From: Halomonas meridiana | GTDB taxonomy: Bacteria; Pseudomonadota; Gammaproteobacteria; Pseudomonadales; Halomonadaceae | Length of the DNA stretch: 64,000 bases | Direction of reading: 5' to 3' | Assembly (NCBI RefSeq): GCF_009846525.1 | Contig: NZ_CP024621.1 | Location: forward strand, 2,666,001-2,730,000 | In this document: one piece after another, positions 18,069 to 27,148 of the stretch | Numbering within the stretch: position 1 is the stretch's first letter | How the letters are laid out: every line of letters starts with the position of its first letter | Position numbers and translations under genes: made by a program | Notes under the pieces: model-generated | The model's database searches: none | What the model was told of the DNA's origin: nothing | The model's input: only the letters and a program-made list of their open reading frames with translations

Positions 18069-18761
18069 ATGTCACGGACGTTGCTAAAAGGGCTAGGCTT
18101 ACTGATCACGCTGGTGATACTAGGCGTGATGTGGCGCTACCTGCAGCAGCAAGGGCTGCTGACTCAGACGCATCTCGAAGAACTCACCAACACCATTAGC
18201 CAGTGGCAACGAGCCCCTTGGATGTTTGCCGCCGTTATGGCCGTGTACACCAGCTCGCTGTTAGTGATGTTTCCGCTGAGCTTGCTGGTCGTGTTGACCG
18301 GCTTGTTGTTTGGCCCAGTGTGGGGCTTGGCCTACGCCACTTTGGGTACGCTGAGTTCCTCGGTGGTCTCTTACTGGGTGGGACACTGGCTGGGGCGAGA
18401 TGCCCTAATGCGCTACGGCGGCCGCCACTTGCGCGGGCTTTCCGGCTACCTCTCCAAGCGCGGCATCCGCACCATGACGGTCATTAACCTGCTGCCGCTG
18501 GCTCCCTTCACGCTCACCAACATGCTGGCCGGGGCGTTTCATCTCAATTTCCGCGACTACATGATCGGCTCGACGCTTGGCATCGTGCCGGGGCTGGCGG
18601 CGGTCATTCTGCTCGGCAGCCAGTTAGGCGCGCTGTTCACCGCCGCCTCCAAGCAGGAGTTGGCACTGGCCGTGGCCGGTTTGGTCGCGGGCATCGGCTT
18701 GTTGTGGCTACTCAAACGCGTGGCGACTGCCCGTACGGCCAACAAACGACACGACGCCTAA
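18069..18761 (+). CDS. TVP38/TMEM64 (VTT domain) membrane protein
   Basis: A 230-aa inner-membrane protein of the DedA/VTT (SNARE-associated) superfamily. A leading helix (residues ~8-25) is followed by the VTT core with FPLSLLVVLTGLLFGPVWGLAYATLGTLSSSVVSYWVG and the family motif LPLAPFTLTNMLAGA, which includes the re-entrant-loop Pro. Some superfamily members are lipid scramblases or phospholipid flippases; the role of this branch is unknown. I chose the ATG at 18069 with GGGGA just upstream; an ATG at 18030 is possible. A single gene, convergent with the glycosyltransferase gene 8 bases away. Confidence 0.88.
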   Translation: MSRTLLKGLGLLITLVILGVMWRYLQQQGLLTQTHLEELTNTISQWQRAPWMFAAVMAVYTSSLLVMFPLSLLVVLTGLLFGPVWGLAYATLGTLSSSVVSYWVGHWLGRDALMRYGGRHLRGLSGYLSKRGIRTMTVINLLPLAPFTLTNMLAGAFHLNFRDYMIGSTLGIVPGLAAVILLGSQLGALFTAASKQELALAVAGLVAGIGLLWLLKRVATARTANKRHDA

Positions 18762-18769
18762 CGTCTCAG

Positions 18770-21046
18770 TCAGCCACGTTGCTTGGCCTCGCCCTCTTGT
18801 GAAGGATGCTCTGAAGAGTCGTGCTTCGCTAGCACCTCGGCATAAAAATGCGCGACGGCACCGGCAAACTTGGCAATATCGTAGTCAGCGGAGAAGGTTT
18901 TTGCTTGGCTGCCTAGGGTATCGCGTAGTGCCTCATCCTCGGCCAGTTCCACCACACGCTGCCCCCACTTTTGGCGATTTTGCGGCGTTTTAAAACCGTT
19001 GTAGCCATCGCGCACCACGTCATCAATACCGCTTGAGCGTACGGCGACCACCGGAAGCCCAGCGGCCATGGCCTCTAGAATCACCATACCTTGTGTTTCC
19101 GAGGTCGAGGCAAACACGAACACATCCCCCACGTGATAGTAAAGCGCCATCTCTTCCGGCGGCACGGCACCGACCAAGGTCACCTGCGCGTCTAAACCCA
19201 GCGTTTCGATCTGTGTTTGAATCGCCTGACGATCCGGCCCGTCACCGACCAACAGCAGGCGCAGCGCTGTGTTCCTCTGGCGCTTTAGCTCTGCCAGCGC
19301 TTCCAGCATAAAGCCGATGTTCTTCTCTTTGCTGATGCGGGAGACACTCACCAGCACCGTATCGTTGGCCGCGATATCCAACTGCTGACGAAGCGACGCC
19401 ACGTCATCCTCATCGGCATCGGCAAAGCGCGCCGCATCGATACCTGTGGGCTGCACCAGCGTCGGCGTCTTGACCCCGATCATGCGCAGATACTCCTCCG
19501 CCGAATAGGTCGGCACGATGACGCCCTGGCAGCGGTTGGAGAAGCGCTTGATCAGGTAGTGAGAGATCAGGTTGCGAAATAGCGCCCCCGGCAGCGGTAC
19601 GAAGTGGGCGTAGTGCTCCAAGCGGGTGTGGTAGGTATAGATGACCGGCACTTTCAGCCTGCGCCCCATCCACAGGCCCATCGACCCCAGCCAGAACGGA
19701 TGATGCACGTGAATCACATCGGGCTTGAACGCACGCAGGCAGCGGCGAAAACGGGCGCTGAACGGATTGGTCAAGCGAAACTCACGCTTCTCACCAAACG
19801 CCATGAGCGTTGGCACTCGCAGAATGGTGTCATCATCCTGCCACGACTCCCGGTAGCGCGGCACCAGGAGTTGAACGCGGTGGTTAAGGTCGCCCAGCCC
19901 CTGACGTAGCCGCTCCACAGAAACCGACACCCCAGAAACAAACGGAAAGTAGTTGTTCGAGACCATCGCCACCCGCAGACTTTTTTCCAGGTAGGGCGTG
20001 GGGTCGATATCGAAATCGGGGTAGTAGTCGCGCTCTTCGAAAATCAGCCGATACAGGCGCATGGCCAGCAGTGTCAGCAGCCCAACGATCAGCAAGAACC
20101 GTGGATAGCTGACGTAGAAGAAGGCATAAATCGTCGAGCCCACGCTGCTCAGCATACGCCACCAGCCGGGGCGGTCGACGTTCAAACGAACGGGCGAGAT
20201 GCCCACGCTATCGCCCGCCACTTCCACCACCACGTAGTGATGGAAGCTCTCATCGGCATCCAGCAGCAGGCCACCTGCGCCCCCCGTGGTGACGTAGTTC
20301 ACCCCGTTGACGGTTTGCTGGGCATAGAGCGAAAGATTGGCGGAGAACACCGTATCGACCCCATGGCGCTCGGCCAATCGCATGATGCCTTCGGCAAGCC
20401 GAGGGTCGTTGAGGTAGTTGTCCTCTTCGAACAGCGGGGCATCCTGAATGACGTTATGCAGCGGCAAGCCGACGAACACGAACCGATGGGCCGCGTCAGA
20501 GGCGGCCAGCTCGCGCTCCAACCAATCTAGCTGCCAGGAGGTCGACGATTTGCCGGTGCCGTCTAGAAAGATGAAGTGGCTATTGCCCGCCACGAACGCG
20601 TAGAAGTGCGGGCCGAAGTAGTCATAAAACAGGTAGCTGCCGAAGTCGCTGTCTTCGTTATCGCCGTAGGTCAGCAGGTAAGGCATATTGAGTAGTTCGA
20701 GGCTGTGGGTGATCGCCTGATAGCTCTCCTGCTGTCCCCCGCTCACCGCATTGCCCGCCGACACCATGAAGTCGATGTCTCCCTGGTTCAGCAGCGGGAT
20801 GATTTCGTCTTGAAAGACGTTCACCGAGTTATTGATGTTGCCCACCACCGCAAAGCGGTAGGTATCCCGCCCCGCCAACTGGTCGCGTATTTCGGCGACT
20901 TCGCGCGTGTGCAGCGACTCGAATTCGGGTTCGGCGACGTAGAGCCACACCTGATGAATGATCAACCCCGCCACTAGCGCAAGGTTCAATACGAAAAACA
21001 GCCTCAACCACCGCTGGCGGGAGAGGCGAAAAAGACGTCGAGGCAT
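18770..21046 (-). CDS. Membrane GT4 glycosyltransferase fused to a degenerate metallophosphoesterase domain
   Basis: A 758-aa two-domain membrane protein. A transmembrane helix (residues ~14-34) leads into a metallophosphoesterase-like domain (~60-300), probably periplasmic. A second helix (~318-337) leads to a GT4 glycosyltransferase (~358-745) with SRISKEKNIGF and the E-x7-E motif SETQGMVILEAMAAG. The closest GT4 relatives are glycolipid mannosyl/glucosyl transferases. The phosphatase fold keeps scaffold motifs (LDWLERELAAS, YVTTGGAGG), but every expected metal-binding site is altered: GD becomes GN twice, GNH(D/E) becomes GDNE, H-x-P becomes GLP, and GHxH becomes ANLS. It probably acts as a binding or regulatory domain. 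Function inferred. Confidence 0.8.
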   Translation of the reverse strand: MPRRLFRLSRQRWLRLFFVLNLALVAGLIIHQVWLYVAEPEFESLHTREVAEIRDQLAGRDTYRFAVVGNINNSVNVFQDEIIPLLNQGDIDFMVSAGNAVSGGQQESYQAITHSLELLNMPYLLTYGDNEDSDFGSYLFYDYFGPHFYAFVAGNSHFIFLDGTGKSSTSWQLDWLERELAASDAAHRFVFVGLPLHNVIQDAPLFEEDNYLNDPRLAEGIMRLAERHGVDTVFSANLSLYAQQTVNGVNYVTTGGAGGLLLDADESFHHYVVVEVAGDSVGISPVRLNVDRPGWWRMLSSVGSTIYAFFYVSYPRFLLIVGLLTLLAMRLYRLIFEERDYYPDFDIDPTPYLEKSLRVAMVSNNYFPFVSGVSVSVERLRQGLGDLNHRVQLLVPRYRESWQDDDTILRVPTLMAFGEKREFRLTNPFSARFRRCLRAFKPDVIHVHHPFWLGSMGLWMGRRLKVPVIYTYHTRLEHYAHFVPLPGALFRNLISHYLIKRFSNRCQGVIVPTYSAEEYLRMIGVKTPTLVQPTGIDAARFADADEDDVASLRQQLDIAANDTVLVSVSRISKEKNIGFMLEALAELKRQRNTALRLLLVGDGPDRQAIQTQIETLGLDAQVTLVGAVPPEEMALYYHVGDVFVFASTSETQGMVILEAMAAGLPVVAVRSSGIDDVVRDGYNGFKTPQNRQKWGQRVVELAEDEALRDTLGSQAKTFSADYDIAKFAGAVAHFYAEVLAKHDSSEHPSQEGEAKQRG

Positions 21047-21088
21047 GTCGGGGCGCTTATCTCAAAAAAGTCATTCAATGGACTGCCG

Positions 21089-21517
21089 CTAGGGCGCAGT
21101 ACAGCCGTTCAATGTGGCCAGTAAGCGGCGCGAACCACCCTGTTCACGGTGCTCACCTAACCACACCCCTTGCCACGTGCCAAGCGCTAAGCGGCCATCG
21201 CGGACCGCGAGGCTAAGCTGAGTGCCCAGCAGGCTAGAAGCCACGTGGGCGGGCATGTCATCGGGACCTTCCAAGGTGTGGCGAAAATAGCTCAGCTCTT
21301 CTGGTACCAACCGGCGAATGAAGGCATCTAGATCATGGCGAACGTCCGGGTCGGTGTTCTCATTGAGGGTCAGCGAGGCGGAGGTGTGCATGAGCTGCAA
21401 ATGCAGCAACCCCTGATGGCACTCTGCCAAACAGGGCAGCGCTCTGGCGATCTCGTCGGTTATCAGATGAAAGCCGCGGGGCATTTCCGGTAAGTGGATC
21501 TCCTGTTGATGCCACAT
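21089..21517 (-). CDS. yjbQ: YjbQ family protein (UPF0047)
   Basis: A 142-aa cytosolic protein of the YjbQ/UPF0047 family. E. coli YjbQ has weak thiamine-phosphate synthase activity in vitro; the physiological role is unclear. The family core is visible as GLLHLQLMHTSASLTLNEN (residues ~40-58) followed by DPDVRHDLDAF, with conserved His and Asn residues forming a likely metal or active site. It ends with GTWQGVWLGEHRE. I chose the ATG at 21517 because AAAGGAG is 5 bases upstream. A single gene beside the glycosyltransferase. Confidence 0.9.
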   Translation of the reverse strand: MWHQQEIHLPEMPRGFHLITDEIARALPCLAECHQGLLHLQLMHTSASLTLNENTDPDVRHDLDAFIRRLVPEELSYFRHTLEGPDDMPAHVASSLLGTQLSLAVRDGRLALGTWQGVWLGEHREQGGSRRLLATLNGCTAP

Positions 21518-21673
21518 AATCACTCCTTTGTTATATGCATTGTCAGAGGATACGGTAACAGACATACCATAGCCTATTTCATTTACCTGCCGCATCGGGC
21601 CACCGTGAGAGAAATAGCGTCCAGTGGCCCACCCTGATAGGTTTAACGTTTATCGTTCACCGTAAGGAGCAAG

Positions 21674-22237
21674 ATGATGACACCCGCATCGCGGCCAAGG
21701 AACCTGGCCACGCTGGCAGCCATCGCCGCTACCGGCACTCTCTTGATGGGCTGCACTGGCATTCCCGAGGGCACCGAACCGGTGACCGGATTCGAGCTAG
21801 AGCGCTATCTGGGCGAGTGGTATGAAATCGCCCGCCTGGACCACTCCTTTGAAGAGGGGCTGGACTGCGTCACCGCCACCTACAGCCTGCGCGACGATGG
21901 CGGAGTGAAGGTGATCAACCGGGGCTACAACTTTGAGGAGCAAGCCTGGGACGAAGCCGAGGGGCGCGCCTACTTCATCGATGACGAGAGCGTGGGGCGG
22001 CTGAAGGTCAGCTTCTTTGGCCCGTTTTACGGTGGCTACAACGTCCTCGAACTGGATGACGACTACCAGTGGGCGCTGGTGGCAGGCCCTAACCGCGACT
22101 ACCTATGGATTCTGGCCCGTACGCCAACCTTAGAGCCCGACGTGGCGCAGCGACTACGCCAGCGCGCCGCCGAGTTGGACTTTCCCACCGACGAGCTGAT
22201 CGACGTGGTGCAGGATCAAACCTGCCCTGGCCGCTGA
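21674..22237 (+). CDS. blc: Outer-membrane lipocalin
   Basis: A bacterial lipocalin lipoprotein of 187 aa that binds fatty acids or lysophospholipids at the outer membrane. The lipobox LMGC places the lipidated cysteine at residue 27. The lipocalin GxW motif is LGEWYEIARLD (residues ~50-60), followed by the eight-stranded barrel pattern and GPNRDYLWILARTP near the C-terminus. Two adjacent ATGs occur at 21674 and 21677. The second has better spacing (7 bases) from AAGGAG, so the protein may start one residue later. A single gene, convergent with the LysR gene 4 bases away. Confidence 0.93.
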   Translation: MMTPASRPRNLATLAAIAATGTLLMGCTGIPEGTEPVTGFELERYLGEWYEIARLDHSFEEGLDCVTATYSLRDDGGVKVINRGYNFEEQAWDEAEGRAYFIDDESVGRLKVSFFGPFYGGYNVLELDDDYQWALVAGPNRDYLWILARTPTLEPDVAQRLRQRAAELDFPTDELIDVVQDQTCPGR

Positions 22238-22241
22238 TCGG

Positions 22242-23171
22242 TTAGCCCTTCGGCAAGGCGGGCACCCGGCCCGCCATTTCACGCTGTAAGAAGTCGATGA
22301 ACGCGCTGATGCGCGCCGGTACGTGACGGCGGTGTTCGAAGACGGCGTAAAAGTCAGCGCGCACGCCCTGCCAATCGGGCAGTAGCGTGCGCAGCGCGCC
22401 GCTGGCGAGATGCTCGTTCACATCCCACCAGGAGCGCAGCATCACGCCATGGCCATCCAGCGCTAGGCGGGTCATGACTTCGCCGTCGTTACTGGCCAAC
22501 GGCCCGCTGACCTTTACCGCCTGACGCTGCGACGAATGCCGGTGCTCGAAGCGCCACAGCGGAAAGTCGCTATCGTTCTCGCGCACCACCAAACAACTGT
22601 GCTGAGCAAGATCGCTCGGCGCGTTCAAAGGCGGCATCCTGGCCATGTAATCCGGCGAGGCGCACAGCACGCGACGGTTGGGCAGAATGCGCTTGGCGAC
22701 CAGACGCGAATCCGGCGGTTCACCAATGCGAATGCCCACGTCAAAACCGTGATCGCTCAAGTTGAGCGGAAAGTTGGTCAGCTCCAGCCAGCTTTCCACG
22801 GCGGGGTGCTCGATGCAAAACCGCGACAGCAGAGGCGCGATATGCCGCCTGCCAAAGCCAAAGGTCGCGTTGATCCGCAGTCGACCGGCCAGCGCTTGGT
22901 TGGCCGTCTCACCCAGCGCACTCTCCAACGCCTGCAGCTCTTCCAAAATGAGACCGCCTTGGGAAAGGTAGCGCTCCCCTTCCGCAGTCAGCGTCAGGCG
23001 GCGAGTGGTACGCGCCGCAAGCGTCACGCCAAGCCGTGCTTCTAGCTGCTTCAAACGCTTGCTGACGGCCGAGAGTGACAGCCCCAACTCACGGGCCGTG
23101 GCGGTCAAGCTTCCTGCCCGAGCAAGCTGCTGAAAAAAGGCGAGGTCATCCAGCATCATGGGATTCTTCAC
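22242..23171 (-). CDS. dmlR: LysR-type regulator, DmlR-like
   Basis: A 309-aa LysR-family regulator with HTH at residues ~6-65 (FFQQLARAGSLTATARELGLSLSAVSKRLKQLEARLG) and a periplasmic-binding-like effector domain. It is divergent from the D-malate/tartrate dehydrogenase gene with about 120 bases between, the same arrangement as dmlR-dmlA in E. coli, where D-malate induces dmlA through DmlR. The start MKNPMMLDD has alternative Met5/Met6. Assignment rests on both the fold and this neighbour. Confidence 0.87.
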   Translation of the reverse strand: MKNPMMLDDLAFFQQLARAGSLTATARELGLSLSAVSKRLKQLEARLGVTLAARTTRRLTLTAEGERYLSQGGLILEELQALESALGETANQALAGRLRINATFGFGRRHIAPLLSRFCIEHPAVESWLELTNFPLNLSDHGFDVGIRIGEPPDSRLVAKRILPNRRVLCASPDYMARMPPLNAPSDLAQHSCLVVRENDSDFPLWRFEHRHSSQRQAVKVSGPLASNDGEVMTRLALDGHGVMLRSWWDVNEHLASGALRTLLPDWQGVRADFYAVFEHRRHVPARISAFIDFLQREMAGRVPALPKG

Positions 23172-23290
23172 TTTAAGGCAACAATAGCTTGCATAGTAGC
23201 CTGATTATCTCGTCGCCAACAGGCGCTACACTTCTACCAAGCAAATACGCCCTGCCTTTCTCGCGACATCTAACAACACAAGGAGCCCCC

Positions 23291-24364
23291 ATGGCCCATC
23301 GTATTGCAGTCATCGCTGGCGACGGTATCGGTACCGAAGTGATGCCCGAAGGCATCCGCGCGCTGGAAGCCGCCGCCAAACGCTTCGACATCGACTTGGC
23401 ATTCACCACGTTCGAGTTCGGTAGCTGCGACTACTACCTGGAACACGGCCAAATGTTGCCCGACGACTGGTTCGAGCAGCTCAAAGACTTTGATGCACTG
23501 TTTTACGGAGCCGTGGGCTGGCCAGAAAAAGTGCCGGACCATATTTCACTGTGGGGTTCGCTGCTGCAGTTCCGTCGTCAATTCGACCAGTACATCAATC
23601 TGCGCCCCTGCCGATTGATGCCCGGCATTAAAAGTCCGCTGGCGGGCCGCAAGCCCGGCGACATCGACTTTTACGTAGTGCGTGAAAACACCGAGGGCGA
23701 GTACTCCAGCATCGGCGGCAAGATGTATGAAGGCACCGAGCGCGAAATCGTCATTCAGGAAACGGTGATGAGCCGTACCGGCGTAGACCGCGTGCTGAAA
23801 TACGCCTTCGATTTAGCGCAAACCCGCCCGCGTAAAAAGCTTACCTCGGCCACGAAGTCCAACGGTATCTCCATCACCATGCCCTACTGGGATGAGCGCG
23901 TAGCCGAAATGGCCAAGCAGTACCCCGAGGTGGCGGTAGATAAGTTCCACATTGATATTTTGACCGCCAACTTTGTGCTGCACCCCGACTGGTTCGACGT
24001 GGTGGTGGGCAGCAACCTGTTTGGCGATATTCTTTCCGACTTAGGCCCAGCCTGCACTGGTACCATCGGTATTGCACCCTCCGCCAACATCAACCCGGAA
24101 GGCAAGTTCCCCAGCCTGTTCGAGCCGGTACACGGCAGCGCGCCGGATATCGCCGGGAAAGGCATCGCCAACCCCATCGGCCAAATCTGGTCTGGGGCGA
24201 TGATGCTGGAACACCTGGGCTATAAAGAAGCGGGCGATGCCATGGTCGATGCCATTGAAGCGGTGCTGAGCGAAGGCGATAGCCAAGTGCTCACCCGCGA
24301 TGTAGGCGGCAAGGGCACCACGGAAAGCTTGGGCAAAGCCATTGCCGAGCGGATTGGCGGCTAA
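23291..24364 (+). CDS. dmlA: D-malate / tartrate dehydrogenase (decarboxylating)
   Basis: A 357-aa member of the isocitrate/isopropylmalate dehydrogenase family, oxidatively decarboxylating D-malate to pyruvate and acting on tartrate or 3-isopropylmalate in relatives. Visible motifs: IAVIAGDGIGTEVMPEG (residues ~4-20), the substrate-site VVRENTEGEYSSIGG, the Lys/Asp metal region VDKFHIDILTANFV and NLFGDILSDLGPACTG, and the cofactor loop EPVHGSAPDIAGKGIANP. AAGGAG lies 5-6 bases before the ATG at 23291; the longer frame from 23189 has no such site. Its divergent LysR neighbour supports the D-malate assignment over leucine biosynthesis. A strong terminator follows. Confidence 0.92.
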   Translation: MAHRIAVIAGDGIGTEVMPEGIRALEAAAKRFDIDLAFTTFEFGSCDYYLEHGQMLPDDWFEQLKDFDALFYGAVGWPEKVPDHISLWGSLLQFRRQFDQYINLRPCRLMPGIKSPLAGRKPGDIDFYVVRENTEGEYSSIGGKMYEGTEREIVIQETVMSRTGVDRVLKYAFDLAQTRPRKKLTSATKSNGISITMPYWDERVAEMAKQYPEVAVDKFHIDILTANFVLHPDWFDVVVGSNLFGDILSDLGPACTGTIGIAPSANINPEGKFPSLFEPVHGSAPDIAGKGIANPIGQIWSGAMMLEHLGYKEAGDAMVDAIEAVLSEGDSQVLTRDVGGKGTTESLGKAIAERIGG

Positions 24365-24390
24365 TCTCCCCTACAAAAACAACGCCTCAC

Positions 24391-24436
24391 AACGAGCAAC
24401 ACCTCGCTGCATTAACAGCGAGGCGTTGCTCGTTTT
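24391..24436. terminator. Strong bidirectional terminator between dmlA and wrbA
   Basis: A long stem (AACGAGCAAC + CCTCGCTG with CAGCGAGG + GTTGCTCGTT, one mismatch, loop CATTAA) ends in TTTT. It sits between convergent dmlA and wrbA. Confidence 0.9.
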
Positions 24437-24459
24437 CGGTTAGCATTTTTAGCTAACGA

Positions 24460-25059
24460 TTAATTCGCCAGCTTAGCGGCAATCTCAGCCACGTGTTTAC
24501 CCTGGAAGCGGGCGATTTTCAGCTCGCGATCATCCGGCTGGCGGGAGCCATCGCCACCGGCCAGCGTCGCGGCACCGTAGGGCGTACCGCCGCTGACTTT
24601 CGAAATATCGAACTGCTCTTCGATGCCGTAGCCAATCGGCACGATAACCATGCCGTGGTGGGCCAGCGTGGTCCAGGTGGACGTAATGGTCATCTCATCG
24701 CCACCGCCGGTACCGGTCGAGGTGAACACGCTCGCCACCTTGCCACGCAGCGCGCCGTTGGCCCACAGGCCGCCGGTTTGGTCGAGGAAGGTACGCATCT
24801 GACCGGCCATGTTGCCAAAGCGAGTCGGCGTGCCGAAGATGATGGCATCGTAGTCCGCCAGCTCCTGGGGCGTGGCTTCCGGCGTCGTGAAATCCTGCTT
24901 GCCGCCCGCGTTTTTGAACGCGTCTTCCGGCATGGTCTCAGGCACGCGTTTAACCGTGACGTCGACACCTTCAACCCCTTTCGCGCCTTCAGCGACAGCG
25001 GCGGCCAGCGTGTCGATGTGACCATACATGGAATAATACAGCACCAGTACCTTCGTCAT
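24460..25059 (-). CDS. wrbA: NAD(P)H:quinone oxidoreductase WrbA
   Basis: A tetrameric flavodoxin-like FMN protein of 199 aa that reduces quinones by two electrons and limits redox cycling. The FMN phosphate loop is [12 protein letters not shown] (residues ~8-19). The family motif [24 protein letters not shown] and the [11 protein letters not shown] segment are complete. AAAGGAG lies 7 bases before the ATG. A single gene, terminated by the hairpin shared with dmlA. In E. coli wrbA is a stationary-phase gene; regulation here is not visible. Confidence 0.95.
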   Translation of the reverse strand: MTKVLVLYYSMYGHIDTLAAAVAEGAKGVEGVDVTVKRVPETMPEDAFKNAGGKQDFTTPEATPQELADYDAIIFGTPTRFGNMAGQMRTFLDQTGGLWANGALRGKVASVFTSTGTGGGDEMTITSTWTTLAHHGMVIVPIGYGIEEQFDISKVSGGTPYGAATLAGGDGSRQPDDRELKIARFQGKHVAEIAAKLAN

Positions 25060-25288
25060 TACTCACTCCTTTGCATCTGCATTCAAGCATCAGACAGGTT
25101 GCCCGTAGCGGGCGGCGAAAACTCATTCAAACATAGCCTAATCAAGCGTAGAGAAAAGCGAATGTTTTCGACGCCCCGCTTCGATTTCATCGATGCGCCG
25201 ACCTTGCGCTTTTGCCACTTCGGCACTAATTTTTCTTGTATCGTTTTTACGGTATGTTTCATTCACGTATAACGCCAAGGAGTCCCGC

Positions 25289-25729
25289 ATGACGATTTTC
25301 GAAGCCCTGCGCAAAGACCACGACATTCAGCGAGACCTGCTGGCCCGCCTGGTAGAGACCCATGGCGATAGCGAAGAGCGCGACACGCTCTATCAACAGG
25401 TGCGTGCCGAGCTGAAATATCACGCTAACGCCGAAGAGCGCGCGCTGTACATCCCTATGATGGACATCGACCTCACCCAAGAGAAAGCGCGCCACAGCGT
25501 GGCCGAGCACCACGAGATCGACGAACTGATCGAACTGTTGGACGACACCGACTACAGCGCTAGCCACTGGCTCACCCATGCCAAACAGCTTCAGCATCTG
25601 GTCACGCACCATCTCGATGAAGAGGAGCAAGAAGTCTTTCAGTTGGCAGGTCGTGGCCTGCAAGAGAACCAAAAGTCCTCGCTGGCCAAAGAGTACCAAG
25701 AGGAAATGCAGCGACAGCGAGCAGGCTAA
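25289..25729 (+). CDS. Hemerythrin HHE cation-binding domain protein
   Basis: A 146-aa four-helix HHE protein expected to hold a di-iron centre. Candidate ligands are H11 (KDHDIQRD), H45 with E49 (KYHANAEE), H74/H75 with E76 (AEHHEIDEL) and H107/H108 with E112 (THHLDEEEQ). Such proteins bind O2 or NO or protect against oxidative and nitrosative stress; the role here is unproven. I chose the ATG at 25289 with CAAGGAG 6 bases upstream. The hydrophobic stretch in the longer frame from 25193 is not part of the family. A single gene followed by an intrinsic terminator. Confidence 0.9.
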   Translation: MTIFEALRKDHDIQRDLLARLVETHGDSEERDTLYQQVRAELKYHANAEERALYIPMMDIDLTQEKARHSVAEHHEIDELIELLDDTDYSASHWLTHAKQLQHLVTHHLDEEEQEVFQLAGRGLQENQKSSLAKEYQEEMQRQRAG

Positions 25730-25769
25730 ACGTCTCTCGTGCGTGACACGCTCATACGCACCGGTGAAC

Positions 25770-25805
25770 AAAGCGCTTGTGGCCACGGGCCATGAGCGCT
25801 TTTTT
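25770..25805 (+). terminator. Intrinsic terminator after the hemerythrin gene
   Basis: The stem AGCGCT + TGGCC pairs with GGCCA + AGCGCT across a small internal mismatch, with loop ACG, and is followed by TTTTT. Confidence 0.88.
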
Positions 25806-25933
25806 GTACCGGCCACTTTCATCATCCCACCGGCCATTTTCACGCGAACGACGCCTCCCCTTGTGAACAGCCGCGAGCGTGGTTAAAGGTAGGAGCAATA
25901 AAAAAGCGAATGCCCATGCTCAAGGACACTTTC

Positions 25934-26920
25934 ATGCTAGGCCAATGGCTCGACTGGACCCTCGACGAGGAACGCCCCACCCCGCGCATCGGCCGCTTCC
26001 CAAGCGGCACGTATCATCTTCACGGGCCAGGGATTCTGGAGCTCACCCCTAACATTCTTCGCCCCGGCGCCCGTGCCTGCGTTTTCTCTGCAGCCATTCA
26101 TGGCAATGAAACCGCCCCGGTAGAACTGATCGGCGACTGGCTGAGTGCCTTGGAAGCCAGCACGCTGCAGCTAGGCGCGCCGGTGCTGGTGATCTTGGGC
26201 AATATTCCGGCGCTAAAAGCACAAAAACGCTTCATCACCACCAATCTCAACCGGCTGTTCAAACGCGACCTCGACGACAAGGGCAGCGAACCCGATCGAG
26301 CGCGGGCGTTGATGGAAGCCGTGGATGCGTTCTTTGCCCGCCATCATGCGCTGCCGAAGCTGCACTACGACCTGCACACGGCCATTCGTGGCAGCTTGTA
26401 CACCCGTTTCGTGGTAGAGCCTTATGCGCTCTCGACCACCGATGCAGAGCAGTGGCAGTGGCTGGCCGCTGCTGACATGCAGGCGGTGCTTCACCAGCAT
26501 CAGCACAGTTGGACCTTTTCCCACTACAGCAAGCATTACCACCACGCTCAAGCGTTTACCTTCGAGCTTGGCCGCGTCGCCCCGTTCGGTGCCAACGACA
26601 TGGCGGCGCTGGCGCCAATGTTGCGTATGCTGAGCGCGCTCAGCGCGGGTTACGAACCGCCGAAACAGCCCGCCGACAGCATGGTCTTTTTCAAAGTGCA
26701 GCACGAGCTGATGCGCCAAGCGGAGGACTTTACCCTCTGCTTCGACGACGACGTGCCCAATTTCAGCCGCTTCGAACCCGGTACCTGCTTAGCCAAAGAT
26801 GCGACGGCAGGCGACTTCGTGGTAGAAGAGACGCCGCTGCACGTCGTGTTTCCCAATGCCCAGGTCGACATCGGCGCACGCGCTGCCCTGCTGGTGGTGC
26901 CAAGTCATGCCATCACGTGA
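25934..26920 (+). CDS. astE: Succinylglutamate desuccinylase
   Basis: AstE hydrolyses N-succinylglutamate to glutamate and succinate, the last step of the AST arginine-degradation route. The 328-aa zinc hydrolase shows AAIHGNETAP (H56, E59 zinc ligands), DLHTAIRG (H148 ligand) and FTFELGRVAPFG (catalytic E211). I chose the ATG at 25934 because AAGGA lies 7 bases upstream; two earlier in-frame ATGs (25910, 25916) have poorer spacing. The rest of the ast operon is not here. The gene sits just upstream of an arginine/ornithine-type ABC transporter, which fits a shared amino-acid-catabolic context. Confidence 0.92.
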   Translation: MLGQWLDWTLDEERPTPRIGRFPSGTYHLHGPGILELTPNILRPGARACVFSAAIHGNETAPVELIGDWLSALEASTLQLGAPVLVILGNIPALKAQKRFITTNLNRLFKRDLDDKGSEPDRARALMEAVDAFFARHHALPKLHYDLHTAIRGSLYTRFVVEPYALSTTDAEQWQWLAAADMQAVLHQHQHSWTFSHYSKHYHHAQAFTFELGRVAPFGANDMAALAPMLRMLSALSAGYEPPKQPADSMVFFKVQHELMRQAEDFTLCFDDDVPNFSRFEPGTCLAKDATAGDFVVEETPLHVVFPNAQVDIGARAALLVVPSHAIT

Positions 26921-27148
26921 CCGTCATACCACCCGTACAACCGATTAGCGTCACAAAGTCGCTTTCATAACAACAACGTAAGGGGCCGTCAGGACGCACG
27001 GCAACGTACCAAGACCAATGTCGCCCTGATAAAGTACGCGCATTTGGCACAGTCCTGATAGAATCGCCCCTTTTTTCGCGCCAGCCGCACCGAAAGCACA
27101 TTGATTCATCCGTTGCTGCTGCGGCAACCCTGTACTGGAGCCTAAGTT

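Noticed and set aside
25193..25288. N-terminal membrane extension of the hemerythrin gene
   Set aside because: The hydrophobic extension lacks a ribosome site, while AAGGAG sits at ideal spacing before the ATG at 25289, where the family begins.
26950..27035. ArgR-type sites upstream of aotP
   Set aside because: Two GTCGC elements (near 26958 and 27020) resemble the pseudomonad ArgR half-site, but the downstream AA does not fall at the required spacing and they are 61 bp apart.
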